DNA of 64,000 bases from Streptomonospora litoralis (GTDB taxonomy: Bacteria; Actinomycetota; Actinomycetes; Streptosporangiales; Streptosporangiaceae): the NCBI RefSeq assembly GCF_004323735.1, contig NZ_CP036455.1:3653101-3717100 (forward strand), given 5' to 3'. A program made the position numbers and the translations under genes. A model generated the notes under the pieces. That model did no database searches. It was not told the DNA's origin and worked only from the letters and a program-made list of their open reading frames with translations. Positions 15,879 through 23,913 of this stretch are shown in pieces. Position 1 is the stretch's first letter, and each line of letters begins with the position of its first letter.

Positions 15879-16214
15879 GTGGCTGATACGGAAGACAAGA
15901 GCCCGGGACCCCCGGGCGGTAACGGCTGGAGGCGTGAGTACTGGAAGCGGAACCTCGGCCTCATGGTGGTCCTGCTGGCGATCTGGTTCATTGTTTCGTT
16001 CGGCTGCGGCATCCTCTTCGTGGAGCAGCTCAACCAGATCGTCATCGCCGGGTTCCCGCTGGGGTTCTGGTTCGCGCAGCAGGGGTCGATCTACGTGTTC
16101 CTGCTGCTCATTCTGGCCTACTGCCTGTTCATGGACCGCCTCGACAAGCGGTTCGGGGTCTATGAGTACGACGAAGCCTCCGGCGGCAAGAGCGATGAAG
16201 GGGGTGCGTCGTGA
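15879..16214 (+). CDS. DUF4212 small membrane subunit of symporter
   Basis: A 111-residue protein with two membrane helices (about 27-52 and 65-88) and the features of DUF4212: REYWKRNLG before helix 1, FGFWFAQQG-like sequence before helix 2, and YEYDE after it. Members are encoded directly before a sodium:solute symporter and are regarded as its small subunit. The GTG at 15879 has TAGGAGAG upstream; the stop overlaps the symporter start (GTGA). Confidence 0.88.
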   Translation: MADTEDKSPGPPGGNGWRREYWKRNLGLMVVLLAIWFIVSFGCGILFVEQLNQIVIAGFPLGFWFAQQGSIYVFLLLILAYCLFMDRLDKRFGVYEYDEASGGKSDEGGAS

Positions 16215-17893
16215 GCGATATCCAGATCTGGACGACGATCTTCATCGTCCTGTCCTTCGGCGCCTATATGACGATCGCCTGGCGCAGCCGCGTTCGTGAG
16301 ACCGAAGGCTTCTACGTCGCCGGCCACGGCGTGCCCACGATCGCCAACGGGGCGGCGATCGGGGCCGACTGGATGTCGGCGGCGTCGTTCATCTCCATGG
16401 CGGGCCTGATCGCCTTCCTCGGTTATGACGGCAGCATCTACCTGATGGGCTGGACCGGCGGCTATGTGCTGCTGGCCCTGCTGCTGGCCCCCTACCTGCG
16501 CAAGTGGGGCAAGTACACGGTCCCCGAGTTCGTCGGCGACCGGTACTCCGAGCTGGTGCGCACCGTGTCGGCGGTCGCGGCGATCATCGTCTCCTTCACC
16601 TACGTCGTGGGGCAGATGAACGGCGGCGGCATCGTGTTCAGCCGCTTCCTCAACGTCGACATCACCTGGGGCGTGATCATCGCCGCGGTGGTCATCTTCG
16701 TCTACGCCGTGCTCGGCGGCATGAAGAGCATCACCTACACCCAGGTGGCCCAGTACACGGTGCTGATCATCGCCTACCTGATCCCGGCCGTGGCCGTGGC
16801 GCAGACGATGACCGGCATCCCGATCCCGCAGGTGTCCTTCGGCCAGATCCTCAGCGGCCTGAACGACCTGTCCGTGGAGCTGGGTCTGCAGGTCTTCACC
16901 GACCCGTTCAACAGCCGGCCGATGATCGACATCTTCCTGGTCACCATGGCGCTGATGATCGGTACGGCGGGTCTGCCGCACGTCATCATCCGCTTCTACA
17001 CCACGAAGACGGTCCGCGGCTCGCGCTGGTCGGCGTTCTGGGCGCTGTTCTTCATCGCCCTGCTCTACACCACCGCCCCCGCGGTGGGCGCCTTCACCAA
17101 GTTCAACCTCCTGCAGGGGGTCAACGGCGTCTCGACCGACAACCTGCCGCAGTGGGTCCAGAACTGGGCGGCCACCGGTCTGGTGCAGGTGAACGAGAAC
17201 GCCAATGTGGTCAACTCGGTGAGCAACGACCCCGCGGCGGGTGCGGACCTGACGGTCAACAACGACATCCTGGTGCTGGCCTCGCCGGAGATCGCCGGCC
17301 TCCCGGCGCCCATCGTCGGGCTGGTAGCGGCGGGCGGCTTGGCGGCGGCCATGTCCACGGCGGCCGGCCTGCTGCTGGTCATCTCCTCCTCGGTCTCCCA
17401 CGACCTGTACTTCCGCTACTTCCGCAAGTCGGCGGGCGACTACGAGCGCCTGTTCGCCGGGCGGATCGCGATGGCCGTGGCGATCGTGGTCGCGGTGGTG
17501 GCGGGCATCAACCCGCCGGCGTTCGTCGCGCAGGTGGTGGCGTTCGCCTTCGGTATGGCGGCGTCCAGTTTCTTCCCGGCCATCGTGCTGGGCATCTTCT
17601 GGAAACGCTGCAACGCCACAGGGGCCGCGGCCGGCATGATCGTCGGCCTGGGCTTCACCATCGCCTACATGCTCTACACGCTGGAGGTGTTCGGGCTGGC
17701 GGCCCACGACCCGGTGTTCGGGATCAGCCCCGAGGGCATCGGCGCCGTCGGCGCGCTGGTCAACGCCGTGGTGACGATCGTGGTCTCGCTGCTGACGGCG
17801 CCGCCGTCGCGGCACATCACCGACATGGTGGAGAGCATCCGCTACCCGTCGGTCCCGCGCCACACCTCGGCGGCGGACTCCGGCGGCGAGTAG
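16211..17893 (+). CDS. Sodium:solute symporter of the DUF4212-linked subfamily
   Basis: A 560-residue carrier with about 13 membrane segments. ETEGFYVAGHGVPTIANG and GADWMSAASFISMAGLIAF near the N-terminus are the SSS signature. The pairing with DUF4212 places it in the subfamily annotated as probable acetate or monocarboxylate symporters. It diverges from a second, different SSS operon that carries the LytST-type sensor pair, so the two carriers may be used under different conditions or for different acids. A strong hairpin at 17942-17974 ends the unit. Confidence 0.88.
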   Translation: MSDIQIWTTIFIVLSFGAYMTIAWRSRVRETEGFYVAGHGVPTIANGAAIGADWMSAASFISMAGLIAFLGYDGSIYLMGWTGGYVLLALLLAPYLRKWGKYTVPEFVGDRYSELVRTVSAVAAIIVSFTYVVGQMNGGGIVFSRFLNVDITWGVIIAAVVIFVYAVLGGMKSITYTQVAQYTVLIIAYLIPAVAVAQTMTGIPIPQVSFGQILSGLNDLSVELGLQVFTDPFNSRPMIDIFLVTMALMIGTAGLPHVIIRFYTTKTVRGSRWSAFWALFFIALLYTTAPAVGAFTKFNLLQGVNGVSTDNLPQWVQNWAATGLVQVNENANVVNSVSNDPAAGADLTVNNDILVLASPEIAGLPAPIVGLVAAGGLAAAMSTAAGLLLVISSSVSHDLYFRYFRKSAGDYERLFAGRIAMAVAIVVAVVAGINPPAFVAQVVAFAFGMAASSFFPAIVLGIFWKRCNATGAAAGMIVGLGFTIAYMLYTLEVFGLAAHDPVFGISPEGIGAVGALVNAVVTIVVSLLTAPPSRHITDMVESIRYPSVPRHTSAADSGGE

Positions 17894-17941
17894 GCCCTCC
17901 GCCCACCCTGACCCCATCCCCTACGCGCAGAAACCGAGCCC

Positions 17942-17974
17942 GGCCCCTCCCGTCTCCTCCCAGCGGGAGGGGCC
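17942..17974. terminator. Bidirectional hairpin terminator
   Basis: A perfect 11-bp stem (17942-17952 with 17964-17974, GGCCCCTCCCG and its complement) around an 11-base loop. It lies between the convergent symporter and CapA genes and could serve both. No T-run follows, which is common in high-GC actinomycetes. Confidence 0.75.
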
Positions 17975-18031
17975 GCCTCGTGCCCGCACCGCTCGCCGCG
18001 GCGCGCCCCGCACGGGCCGCGCCGCGGCGGT

Positions 18032-19162
18032 TCACACAGCCGCAGCCGGGACCGCCGCGAGGGAGCCGTCGGGCTCTCGGCGGATACGGCAGCCCAGACC
18101 GCGGCCGGCATCGTCGAGGGCGCCCTGCAGCCACCGCGCGTCGCCGTCCCCGGCGTGTTCCAGGCGCATCCGCCGGGCGCGCAGCGGAACCATCCGCAGT
18201 CCGACGAGCCGACCCGAGCCGGTCTCCACCTCGGCGAAGTACAGCAGCCGCAGATCGCCGCGGTACTCCTCGTAGCCGGGAATCCCCTCGTAGTCGCTGA
18301 CGAGGTCGCCGCAGCCGTAGAGGACGAGCCTGCCGCGATACATGCCTACGGCTCGCGGGTGGTGCGAGGAGTGCCCGTGCACGACGTCGGCGCCGCCATC
18401 GATCAGCGCATGCGCGAACGCGGTCTCCTCGGGAGCGGTCTCGAAGCCCCAGTTGCTCCCCCAGTGCACCGAGACGACCGCGATGTCGCCCGGCCGCTTG
18501 GTGCCGCGGATCGCCTCGGTGACACGGCCCGCCGTCTCGACCGGGCGGCTCTCGGCCCGCTCGGCCAGGGCGGCGCCGGAGCGCTCGGGTGTGGCGGCCC
18601 AGTCGTACGGGATGCCGCTGGAGTGAGTTCCGCGGGAGAAGACGAGGACGCGCCCGCCGCCGGCGAGGGGGACGGCAGCGGGACGGTGGGCCTCGTCGGC
18701 GCCGCGTCCCGCACCGACCGCCCTCAATCCCGCCGCCGACAGGCTGTCGAGCGTCTCGGCCAGGCCGGCGCGGCCGAAGTCCAGCACGTGGTTGTTGGCC
18801 AGAGTGCAGGCGCTCGGCTCGGCGGCGCACAGGCAGTCGAGATTGGCCGGATCCATCCGGTAGTGGACGGCCTTGCCGGAGGCGAAATCGCCGCTGCGGG
18901 TCACGCTCGTCTCCAGGTTGAGCACCCGCGCATCCGGTCCGACGCGCGCCAGCTCACCCAGCGCGGCACCCCAGGGCCAGGCGGGATCCACAGGGGCGGG
19001 GATGGGGCCGTTGGCCCGCTCGGCCAGCCGGACGTAGTCGCCGGCGTCGCGTATCTGCGGCTCCCGCAACTCGGGGTCGCCGGGGTGCGGCAGGATCCGG
19101 TCGACGCCGCGGCCGAGCATGACGTCGCCGCAGAGGAACAAGGTCACCGTGGCGGCAGCCAT
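18032..19162 (-). CDS. CapA-family (poly-gamma-glutamate synthesis type) metallophosphatase-like protein
   Basis: A 376-residue CapA-fold protein. The metallophosphatase-like motifs are present: CGDVMLGRGVD at the start, LNLETSVT, LANNHVLDFG, SVHWGSNW and VHGHSSHHPR. In Bacillus CapA is part of the polyglutamate capsule machinery; actinomycete homologues are mostly uncharacterised and no capB/capC is nearby. No clear signal peptide is seen; the initial hydrophobic stretch is part of the first beta strand. It is transcribed alone, converging on the symporter. Confidence 0.85.
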   Translation of the reverse strand: MAAATVTLFLCGDVMLGRGVDRILPHPGDPELREPQIRDAGDYVRLAERANGPIPAPVDPAWPWGAALGELARVGPDARVLNLETSVTRSGDFASGKAVHYRMDPANLDCLCAAEPSACTLANNHVLDFGRAGLAETLDSLSAAGLRAVGAGRGADEAHRPAAVPLAGGGRVLVFSRGTHSSGIPYDWAATPERSGAALAERAESRPVETAGRVTEAIRGTKRPGDIAVVSVHWGSNWGFETAPEETAFAHALIDGGADVVHGHSSHHPRAVGMYRGRLVLYGCGDLVSDYEGIPGYEEYRGDLRLLYFAEVETGSGRLVGLRMVPLRARRMRLEHAGDGDARWLQGALDDAGRGLGCRIRREPDGSLAAVPAAAV

Positions 19163-19269
19163 GCTTTCAGCCTAGGTGTGACGGTGTCCTGGCACGTCGG
19201 TGACAGGCGACACGCCCGGAACAGGGGGTGAAAAAGGAGGGGGAAACAGGAGAGGGTCTTCTGATCCCG

Positions 19270-19790
19270 GATAGTGGCCAAGGCGGCTCGGGTTCGCTGG
19301 GCGGCCTTGTTGGTCTGCCGGGAGGCGGGTGGTCTTGCGGAAAGCAGCGGCGAAGGTAGCGGGTGGCCGGGCCCGCGGTCGACGGGCCGGGCGCCCACCG
19401 GTTGCGGCGGGCGGCGGGCCGGGTCGGGTCTGCTGGGCGGTCTTGTCGGTCTGCCGGGTGTCAGGGGGTCTTACGGAAAAGCGGCGACGACGGTGGCAGC
19501 GGGGCCGGGCCTGCGCCCATCGGTTCGGGTGCCCGCCGGTTGGGCGCCCGGCGGGGCCACCGAGGACGGCGAAGGGCGGGGCCCGCCGGGCGTCGGTTCC
19601 GGTGCCCGCCGGTTGCGCGCGCGGCGGCGGCCCGGGTCCACTGGGCGGCCTTGTGATCGGCCGGGCGGCGGGTGGCCTGCAGAAAAAGCGGCAGCAAGGA
19701 CGCCGGATGGCGGGGCCCCGCCCAACGGAACCGGTGCCCGCCGGTGGCTGCGGGCGGCGAGGGGGTCGTGTGTCCGTTATGTCGCAGGGC
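19270..19790 (+). repeat. Left repeat array of composite element copy 1
   Basis: This gene-free stretch consists of degenerate alternating repeats. Motif A (CTGGGCGGCCTTGTTGGTCT and variants) begins at about 19297, 19433 and 19641. Motif B (GGTGCCCGCCGGTTG and variants) falls between these. The same two motifs recur at 22.0-22.4, 23.2-23.5 and 38.7-39.0 kb. Frames through the array give only low-complexity Arg/Gly/Pro polypeptides that change with every copy, so I do not call genes here. Confidence 0.7.
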
Positions 19791-20345
19791 GACGGGACGA
19801 TCGTGGGCATATGACGAAATCCAGCGGCGTTTCTTGGGAGTTTGGCCACGATCGCCGCGGTCGACCCCGGGACATCGGACATAGCGGGCGCGGGGACGGG
19901 GAGGCGCCGCCGTGTTCCGGCCGGGCCCGCGCAGGCCGGAGGCCGCGCGGCGGGGGGTCGCGGGTGCTCACACGCCCCCGGGGGTGCGCCGAATCGGGGG
20001 GCGGGGGGCGACGACGCGTCGCTCGTTGCGCCCGGGCGCGGCCGCCGCGAGCTCCACCCCCCGATGGGGTGGACTTTTGGGGGCCTATGACCGTTTTGCG
20101 GTCGACCTCGGCGGGCACAGCGGCCACGAGGTGCACGAAAAGTCGACGCCGGGGCGCTTTTCGCGCCATTCGGCGCGCCTCGTGCGCCACCGCCGCAGCA
20201 GCGCGGGGGCAGACCCACCGGGAACTCGGGCATTCGTGGGCAAAATGCCCCGTTTCGATTCGTATCGCGGAGTGACGGTGCGAGGGCGGCACCTCAGGGC
20301 GGCACCCAGGCCGATGCCGCCGCACCTACGTGCAACTCGTGCCCC
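19790..20345 (+). repeat. Composite element copy 1, core
   Basis: About 550 bp without a convincing gene, matching 22660-23165 over its right-hand 450 bp at clearly high but imperfect identity. Shared blocks include GTGGACTTTTGGGGGCCTAT, CGAAAAGTCGACGCCGGG, GGCATTCGTGGGCAAAA and GCCGCCGCACCTACGTGCA. A small hairpin at 20089-20103 (GACCG, loop TTTTG, CGGTC) is matched by a covarying one in copy 2. The frames carrying ATG codons here do not resemble known proteins and are not preserved between copies. Function unknown: non-autonomous mobile element, structured RNA or chromosomal site are all possible. Confidence 0.65.
19798..19854. repeat. Long hairpin at the start of core copy 1
   Basis: CGATCGTGG (19798-19806) pairs with CCACGATCG (19846-19854), and inside it GAAA (19816-19819) pairs with TTTC (19830-19833). 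Core copy 2 has a hairpin of the same plan at 22600-22653 with different sequence, and copy 3 at 38986-39014. Keeping the fold while changing bases suggests the structure matters. Confidence 0.5.
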
Positions 20346-20349
20346 GACC

Positions 20350-20560
20350 CGGTCGCATGACCGCCGGCCCGGCCCCGCATCAGCCCCGCGCCGACAACCG
20401 GGCGGCCCCGGGCGGTCCCACCACCCGCGGCCGAGCCCCGGCCCCGCCGCCGCCACTCGCGCCGTCGCAGACCCCGTCGGCCGCCGCCACCGGCGAGCAC
20501 CCGAACCGACAACTGCGGGCCCCACTGCCCGCCGCCCTCACCGCGGCACCGGAACGCGCT
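20350..20560 (-). repeat. Right (inverted) repeat array of composite element copy 1
   Basis: The same motif B seen in the left array occurs here on the opposite strand (ACCGGCGAGCACCCGAACCG at about 20490), so the core is bracketed by inverted arrays. The right array of copy 2 (23165-23590) has the same arrangement. This makes each copy a large imperfect inverted structure. Confidence 0.55.
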
Positions 20561-20569
20561 GATCATCGC

Positions 20570-20797
20570 TATGGATCGGCGGCGTTCGGCGACGGCGAGG
20601 ACTACCGGGCCGCTGTGGCCCGGACCCTGGAGACGGTGAAGGGCCTGCCCCCCGCTGAGGGCGGGCAGGAGGTCCTCTACCCTGGTGAGCGCAGCGCGGC
20701 GACTGCGGTGGCGCTCAACGAGCAGGGCGTCCCTGTGGCGGCGAAGGTGTGGCAGGACGTCACCGCCGCCGAGCGGCTCGGCGTACCGCTCCCCCAA
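20570..20797 (+). pseudogene. Remnant of an Ldh2-family (malate/L-lactate/ureidoglycolate) dehydrogenase
   Basis: Translation in the frame of 20570 gives YGSAAFGDGEDYRAAVARTL and ETVKGLPPAEGG followed by EVLYPGERSA, NEQGVPV and WQDVTAAERLGV. This is the C-terminal tail of Ldh2-family dehydrogenases; the intact family member at 57799-58941 has the matching LPAAEG, VYLPGEPEAE and NGVPL blocks. The first 250-300 residues, including the active site, are missing. The fragment lies between composite element copy 1 and the siderophore-interacting protein gene, so insertion or recombination at the repeat may have destroyed the gene. Confidence 0.65.
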
Positions 20798-20962
20798 GCG
20801 CGAACGGCACCGCACACCCCTGATCCGCGATCGAGTAGGCCCGCTCTTCGGACACCGGCCGCATCCGACCGGGGCGGGCCGCCGGGACACCGCGCCCCGG
20901 CGGCCCGCCCCGTCGCATGTACGCGCCGGGGCCGCGGCGGCGGGCCGAGGAGGATAACGACC

Positions 20963-21814
20963 ATGGCAGAACGCGGCGGGCGCAGAAGTCCGCGGGCCAG
21001 GCGCGCCCTGGTACAGCGGGTCGAGCGGCTCACCCCGCACATGATCCGCGTCGTACTGGGCGGCGACGGGCTAGCCGACTTCGACGCGGACACCTATACC
21101 GACCACTACATCAAGCTGCTGTTCCCCGCCGACGGCGGCGCCTACCCCGAGCCCTTCGACGTGGCCCGCATCCGCGAGGAGGAGCCGCGCGCGGCGTGGC
21201 CGATCATGCGCACCTACACCGTCCGCCACTGGGACGCGCAGGCGCGCGAGCTGACCGTCGACTTCGTGCACCACGGCGACAAGGGCGTCGCAGGACCGTG
21301 GGCGGCCGCCGCGCAACCCGGTGACGAGCTCTACTTCTCCGGCCCCGGCGGCGCCTACGCACCCGACCCGGCCGCCGACTGGCACCTGCTGGCCGGCGAC
21401 GAGAGCGCGCTTCCGGCCATCGCGGCCGCGCTGGAGCGGCTGCCGCAGGACGCCCGTGCCCACGTGTTCATCGAGGTCGCCGATCCCGAGGAGGAGCAGA
21501 AGCTGCAGAGCCCCGGCGGCGTCTCGCCGACCTGGCTGCACCGCGGGCAGGAACCCTACGGCGTGCCGCTCGCGCGCGCCGTGCGGGACCTGGACTTCCC
21601 CGCCGGGCATGTGCACGCCTTCGTACACGGCGAAGCGGGCTGCGTCCGCGAACTGCGGCGGCTGCTGCGCAACGAGCGCGGGATCCCGCTGGAGCAGCTG
21701 TCCATCTCCGGCTACTGGCGCACGGGTCTGAACGAGGACGGCTGGCAGTCGGCCAAGCGCGAGTGGAACCGCGCCAGCGAAGAGGAGACCGAGGGGGCGG
21801 CGCAGGAGGGCTGA
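20963..21814 (+). CDS. Siderophore-interacting protein (flavin ferric-siderophore reductase)
   Basis: A 283-residue member of the ViuB/SIP family, FAD-dependent reductases that release iron from ferric siderophores in the cytoplasm. The N-terminal FAD-binding half contains DHYIKLLFP and the flavin motif RTYTVRHWD, then GAYAPDPAADWHLLAGDESALPAIAAAL and the C-terminal SISGYWRTGLNEDGW, all typical of the family. The ATG at 20963 follows GAGGAGGA (20947-20954) at good spacing; the upstream in-frame sequence is repeat and pseudogene. It is transcribed alone, lies between two repeat copies, and has a very strong terminator. No siderophore genes are adjacent. Confidence 0.9.
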   Translation: MAERGGRRSPRARRALVQRVERLTPHMIRVVLGGDGLADFDADTYTDHYIKLLFPADGGAYPEPFDVARIREEEPRAAWPIMRTYTVRHWDAQARELTVDFVHHGDKGVAGPWAAAAQPGDELYFSGPGGAYAPDPAADWHLLAGDESALPAIAAALERLPQDARAHVFIEVADPEEEQKLQSPGGVSPTWLHRGQEPYGVPLARAVRDLDFPAGHVHAFVHGEAGCVRELRRLLRNERGIPLEQLSISGYWRTGLNEDGWQSAKREWNRASEEETEGAAQEG

Positions 21815-21830
21815 CACCCGGCCCGTTCCC

Positions 21831-21876
21831 CGACACGAAGCGCCCGCCGACTCCAGTCGGCGGGCGCTTCGTGTCG
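21831..21876 (+). terminator. Strong hairpin terminator
   Basis: A perfect 22-bp stem (21831-21852 with 21855-21876) separated by two bases lies 17 bp after the siderophore-interacting protein stop. It is the longest terminator-like stem in the window. Confidence 0.85.
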
Positions 21877-22039
21877 CGCGGCCGACGGGTGGCGGGCGCC
21901 GCCCCGCTCCGTGGACGCATACGAGGCCAGCGCCTGGTGTGGAGTGAAGAACCGTCGCCCGCCCGACCGGACCTCCGGCTCCGCACGAGCCGCGCCCCGG
22001 CCCGGTCGCCGCGGCTAAGCCGTGTTGAAGAAGTGCTGG

Positions 22040-22450
22040 ATCGGCCCGGCTCCCATGGGCGGGCGGGCCGGGGCGGCTCGGGTCGGCTGTGCGGCCCTGT
22101 CGACCTGCCGGGTGTCGGGCGGACTCGACGGGAAGGCGGCAGCGGGCACGGCGAATGGCCGGGCCCGATCCCAACGGGCCGGGTGCTCTCCGGTGGCGGT
22201 GGTCGGCGAGGGGCGGCGTGGGGTGGCGCCCGCGCCCAACGGGCCGGGTGTGCGCCGGTGGCGGTGCGTAGCGAAGGGGCGGCTCGGGTCTGCTGGGCGG
22301 CCTTGTTGGTCTACCGGGCGGCGGGTCGTTTGGCGGGGAACGACGGGAGCGAGGACGGCGCCGGGTCCGGCCCGCGGTTGTCGGGCCGGGTGCTCGCCGG
22401 TGGCGGCGGTCGGCGGGGGCGGCGTTGGGCCGCGGCGGGCCGGTTGGCGC
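22040..22450 (+). repeat. Left repeat array of composite element copy 2
   Basis: Degenerate alternating repeats of the same two motifs as at 19270-19790. Motif A occurs at about 22087 and 22293, motif B (GGGCCGGGTGCTCGCCGGTG type) at about 22172, 22240 and 22376. No gene is supported. The 220 bp before it (21877-22039) hold nothing I recognise. Confidence 0.7.
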
Positions 22451-22522
22451 ATCCAATGCGCGGTTTTCACCGGATTGTGGCCGCTGTCTGGTCGAAACCC
22501 TGCAATAGGTGGCATCGGCCCC

Positions 22523-22584
22523 CGCCGAGTCTGTCTCCAGGGCTGGATTCGGCGCCGAATCCAGCCCTGGAGACAGACTCGGCG
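22523..22584. repeat. 62-bp perfect palindrome
   Basis: Two 31-base arms (22523-22553 and 22554-22584) are exact reverse complements with no spacer, centred on GGCGCC. Perfect spacer-free palindromes of this length are normally unstable in bacteria, so retention suggests recent origin or a function. A related but imperfect palindrome with the same centre (GATTCGGCGCCGAAA) lies at 39158-39215; its arms differ from this one largely by paired changes. Confidence 0.9.
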
Positions 22585-22599
22585 CGGCTTGGCCCGTCT

Positions 22600-22653
22600 A
22601 TCGCGAACTTATGGTCGCAGGAAAGCGCATTCCCGCGGCCAAAAGTTCGCGAT
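22600..22653. repeat. Compound hairpin in core copy 2
   Basis: ATCGCGAACTT (22600-22610) pairs with AAGTTCGCGAT (22643-22653). Inside, GGTCGC (22613-22618) pairs with GCGGCC (22635-22640, one G-T pair) and GGAA (22620-22623) with TTCC (22630-22633). Part of the same sequence (CCCGTCTATCG, GAACTTATGG) occurs inverted at about 39005-39035. Confidence 0.6.
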
Positions 22654-23164
22654 CATCGCCGGATGGACCGGCATAGGGAACATACCGGCGCCGGTGGGCC
22701 GGCTGGGTGCCGCCGTGTCCCCTACCGAGCCCGCACCGGCCGGAGGCAGCGGGGTGGGGCGCGATCGCGGGTGCCCGCACGGCCCGGGGCGCGCCAAATT
22801 GGGGGCCGGGGGCGACGGCGCGTCGCTCGTTGCGCCCGGGCGCGACCTCCGGGAGTCGCACCGCCCGATGAGGTGGACTTTTGGGGGCCTATGCCCGTTT
22901 TGCGGGCGGCCTCGGCGGGTGCCGTGGCCACGAGACGCACGAAAAGTCGACGCCGGGGGCGTTTTCGCGCCATTCGGCGCGCCTCGTGCGCCCTCGCCGC
23001 AGCAGCGCGGAGGCAGACCCACCGAGAAATCGGGCATTCGTGGGCAAAACACCCCGCTTTGTTTCGAATAGCGGAATAGAGGTGCGAGGACGGCACCTCG
23101 GGGCGGCACCCAGGCTGATGCCGCCGCACCTACGTGCATCTCGTGGCCCCGACCCGGCCGCATG

Positions 23165-23590
23165 ACCGACGTCGGGCCCCGCATCAGGTCCGCCCGACGA
23201 CCGGGCGGCGCCCCCCGGGGGCCGGTGACCGCCGCCGACCACCGCAGGCCCGGCCCCGCCGGCGCCGTCGCTGCCCTTCGTCGGCCGCCGCCACCGGCGG
23301 GCACCCGAACCGACTACCGCAGGCCCAGCCATCCGCCACCGTCGCCGCCGCTTTCCAGCCAAGACCACCCGCCACCCGGCAGACCGACAAGACCGCACAG
23401 CAGACCGGAGCCGCCGCCCCGTCGCGCGCGCCACCGGCGAGCACCCGACCCGGTGACCGCGGGGCCGGCCCACCGCCGCCCTCGATGCCGCCTTCCCCAA
23501 AGACCTCCCGGCACCCGGCAGACCACAAGGCCGCCCAGCGAACCCGAGCCGCCCCGCCGCCGACCCCTGGCGTCCGGTGCGCGCCGGACG
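23165..23590 (-). repeat. Right (inverted) repeat array of composite element copy 2
   Basis: The two repeat motifs run on the minus strand: motif A complements end near 23403 and 23539, motif B complements occur near 23300 and 23440. Together with the left array they bracket core copy 2 as inverted arrays. The array ends against the terminator of the next minus-strand gene. Confidence 0.65.
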
Positions 23591-23596
23591 CCAGGG
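23565..23596 (-). terminator. Hairpin terminator
   Basis: A perfect 13-bp stem (23565-23577 with 23584-23596, CCCTGGCGTCCGG and complement) with a 6-base loop. It lies 20 bp after the stop of the minus-strand gene 23617-23913 and supports that small gene as real. Confidence 0.75.
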
Positions 23597-23616
23597 CACT
23601 CCCGACTCGCTCCCCT

Positions 23617-23913
23617 CTAGGTCGATGGCGGCTCGTCGCGGTAGTAGGCGCCGTCTTCGCCGACCCGGTCGAACTGCGCGGCGACCCATGCGGCCGACAG
23701 GATCGAAGGACGGCCTGCTCGCGCCGGCGGGTCCTCCAGTTCACGGACGAACCGTTCCAGATCGGGGTGGATGACGGTGGGCGCGTGGTCGGCGCCGGGA
23801 TCGACCGCGGTCGCGATCCACAGATGCTCGGTGCGGCGGATGCTCCAGCGGTGGGAGTAGCGGGCCTTCAGCATGCCCAGCAGCACCGCGGCGGTGGCGT
23901 CGTCGGCATCCAT
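23617..23913 (-). CDS. Small conserved hypothetical protein of GntR module
   Basis: A 98-residue protein, acidic at the start (MDADDATAAVLLGML) with a compact alpha/beta-looking composition; no named domain is recognised. It is the second gene of a two-gene minus-strand unit that diverges from a short GntR regulator, an arrangement seen repeatedly in actinomycetes. Its start touches the stop of the upstream gene (23913), and a terminator follows. Confidence 0.6.
   Translation of the reverse strand: MDADDATAAVLLGMLKARYSHRWSIRRTEHLWIATAVDPGADHAPTVIHPDLERFVRELEDPPARAGRPSILSAAWVAAQFDRVGEDGAYYRDEPPST

Larger units (their letters stand above)
22450..23165 (+). repeat. Composite element copy 2, core
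   Basis: About 715 bp of non-coding repeat core. Its left part holds the 62-bp palindrome and the compound hairpin; its right part (about 22660-23165) matches 19850-20345 of copy 1. The hairpin at 22893-22907 reads GCCCG-TTTTG-CGGGC where copy 1 reads GACCG-TTTTG-CGGTC, a paired substitution. Frames here do not give conserved proteins. Confidence 0.65.

Noticed and set aside
19172-20325. Several frames of 180-350 codons on both strands over composite element copy 1
   Set aside because: The products are low-complexity, not conserved between copy 1 and copy 2, and frames shift between copies. I treat the region as non-coding.
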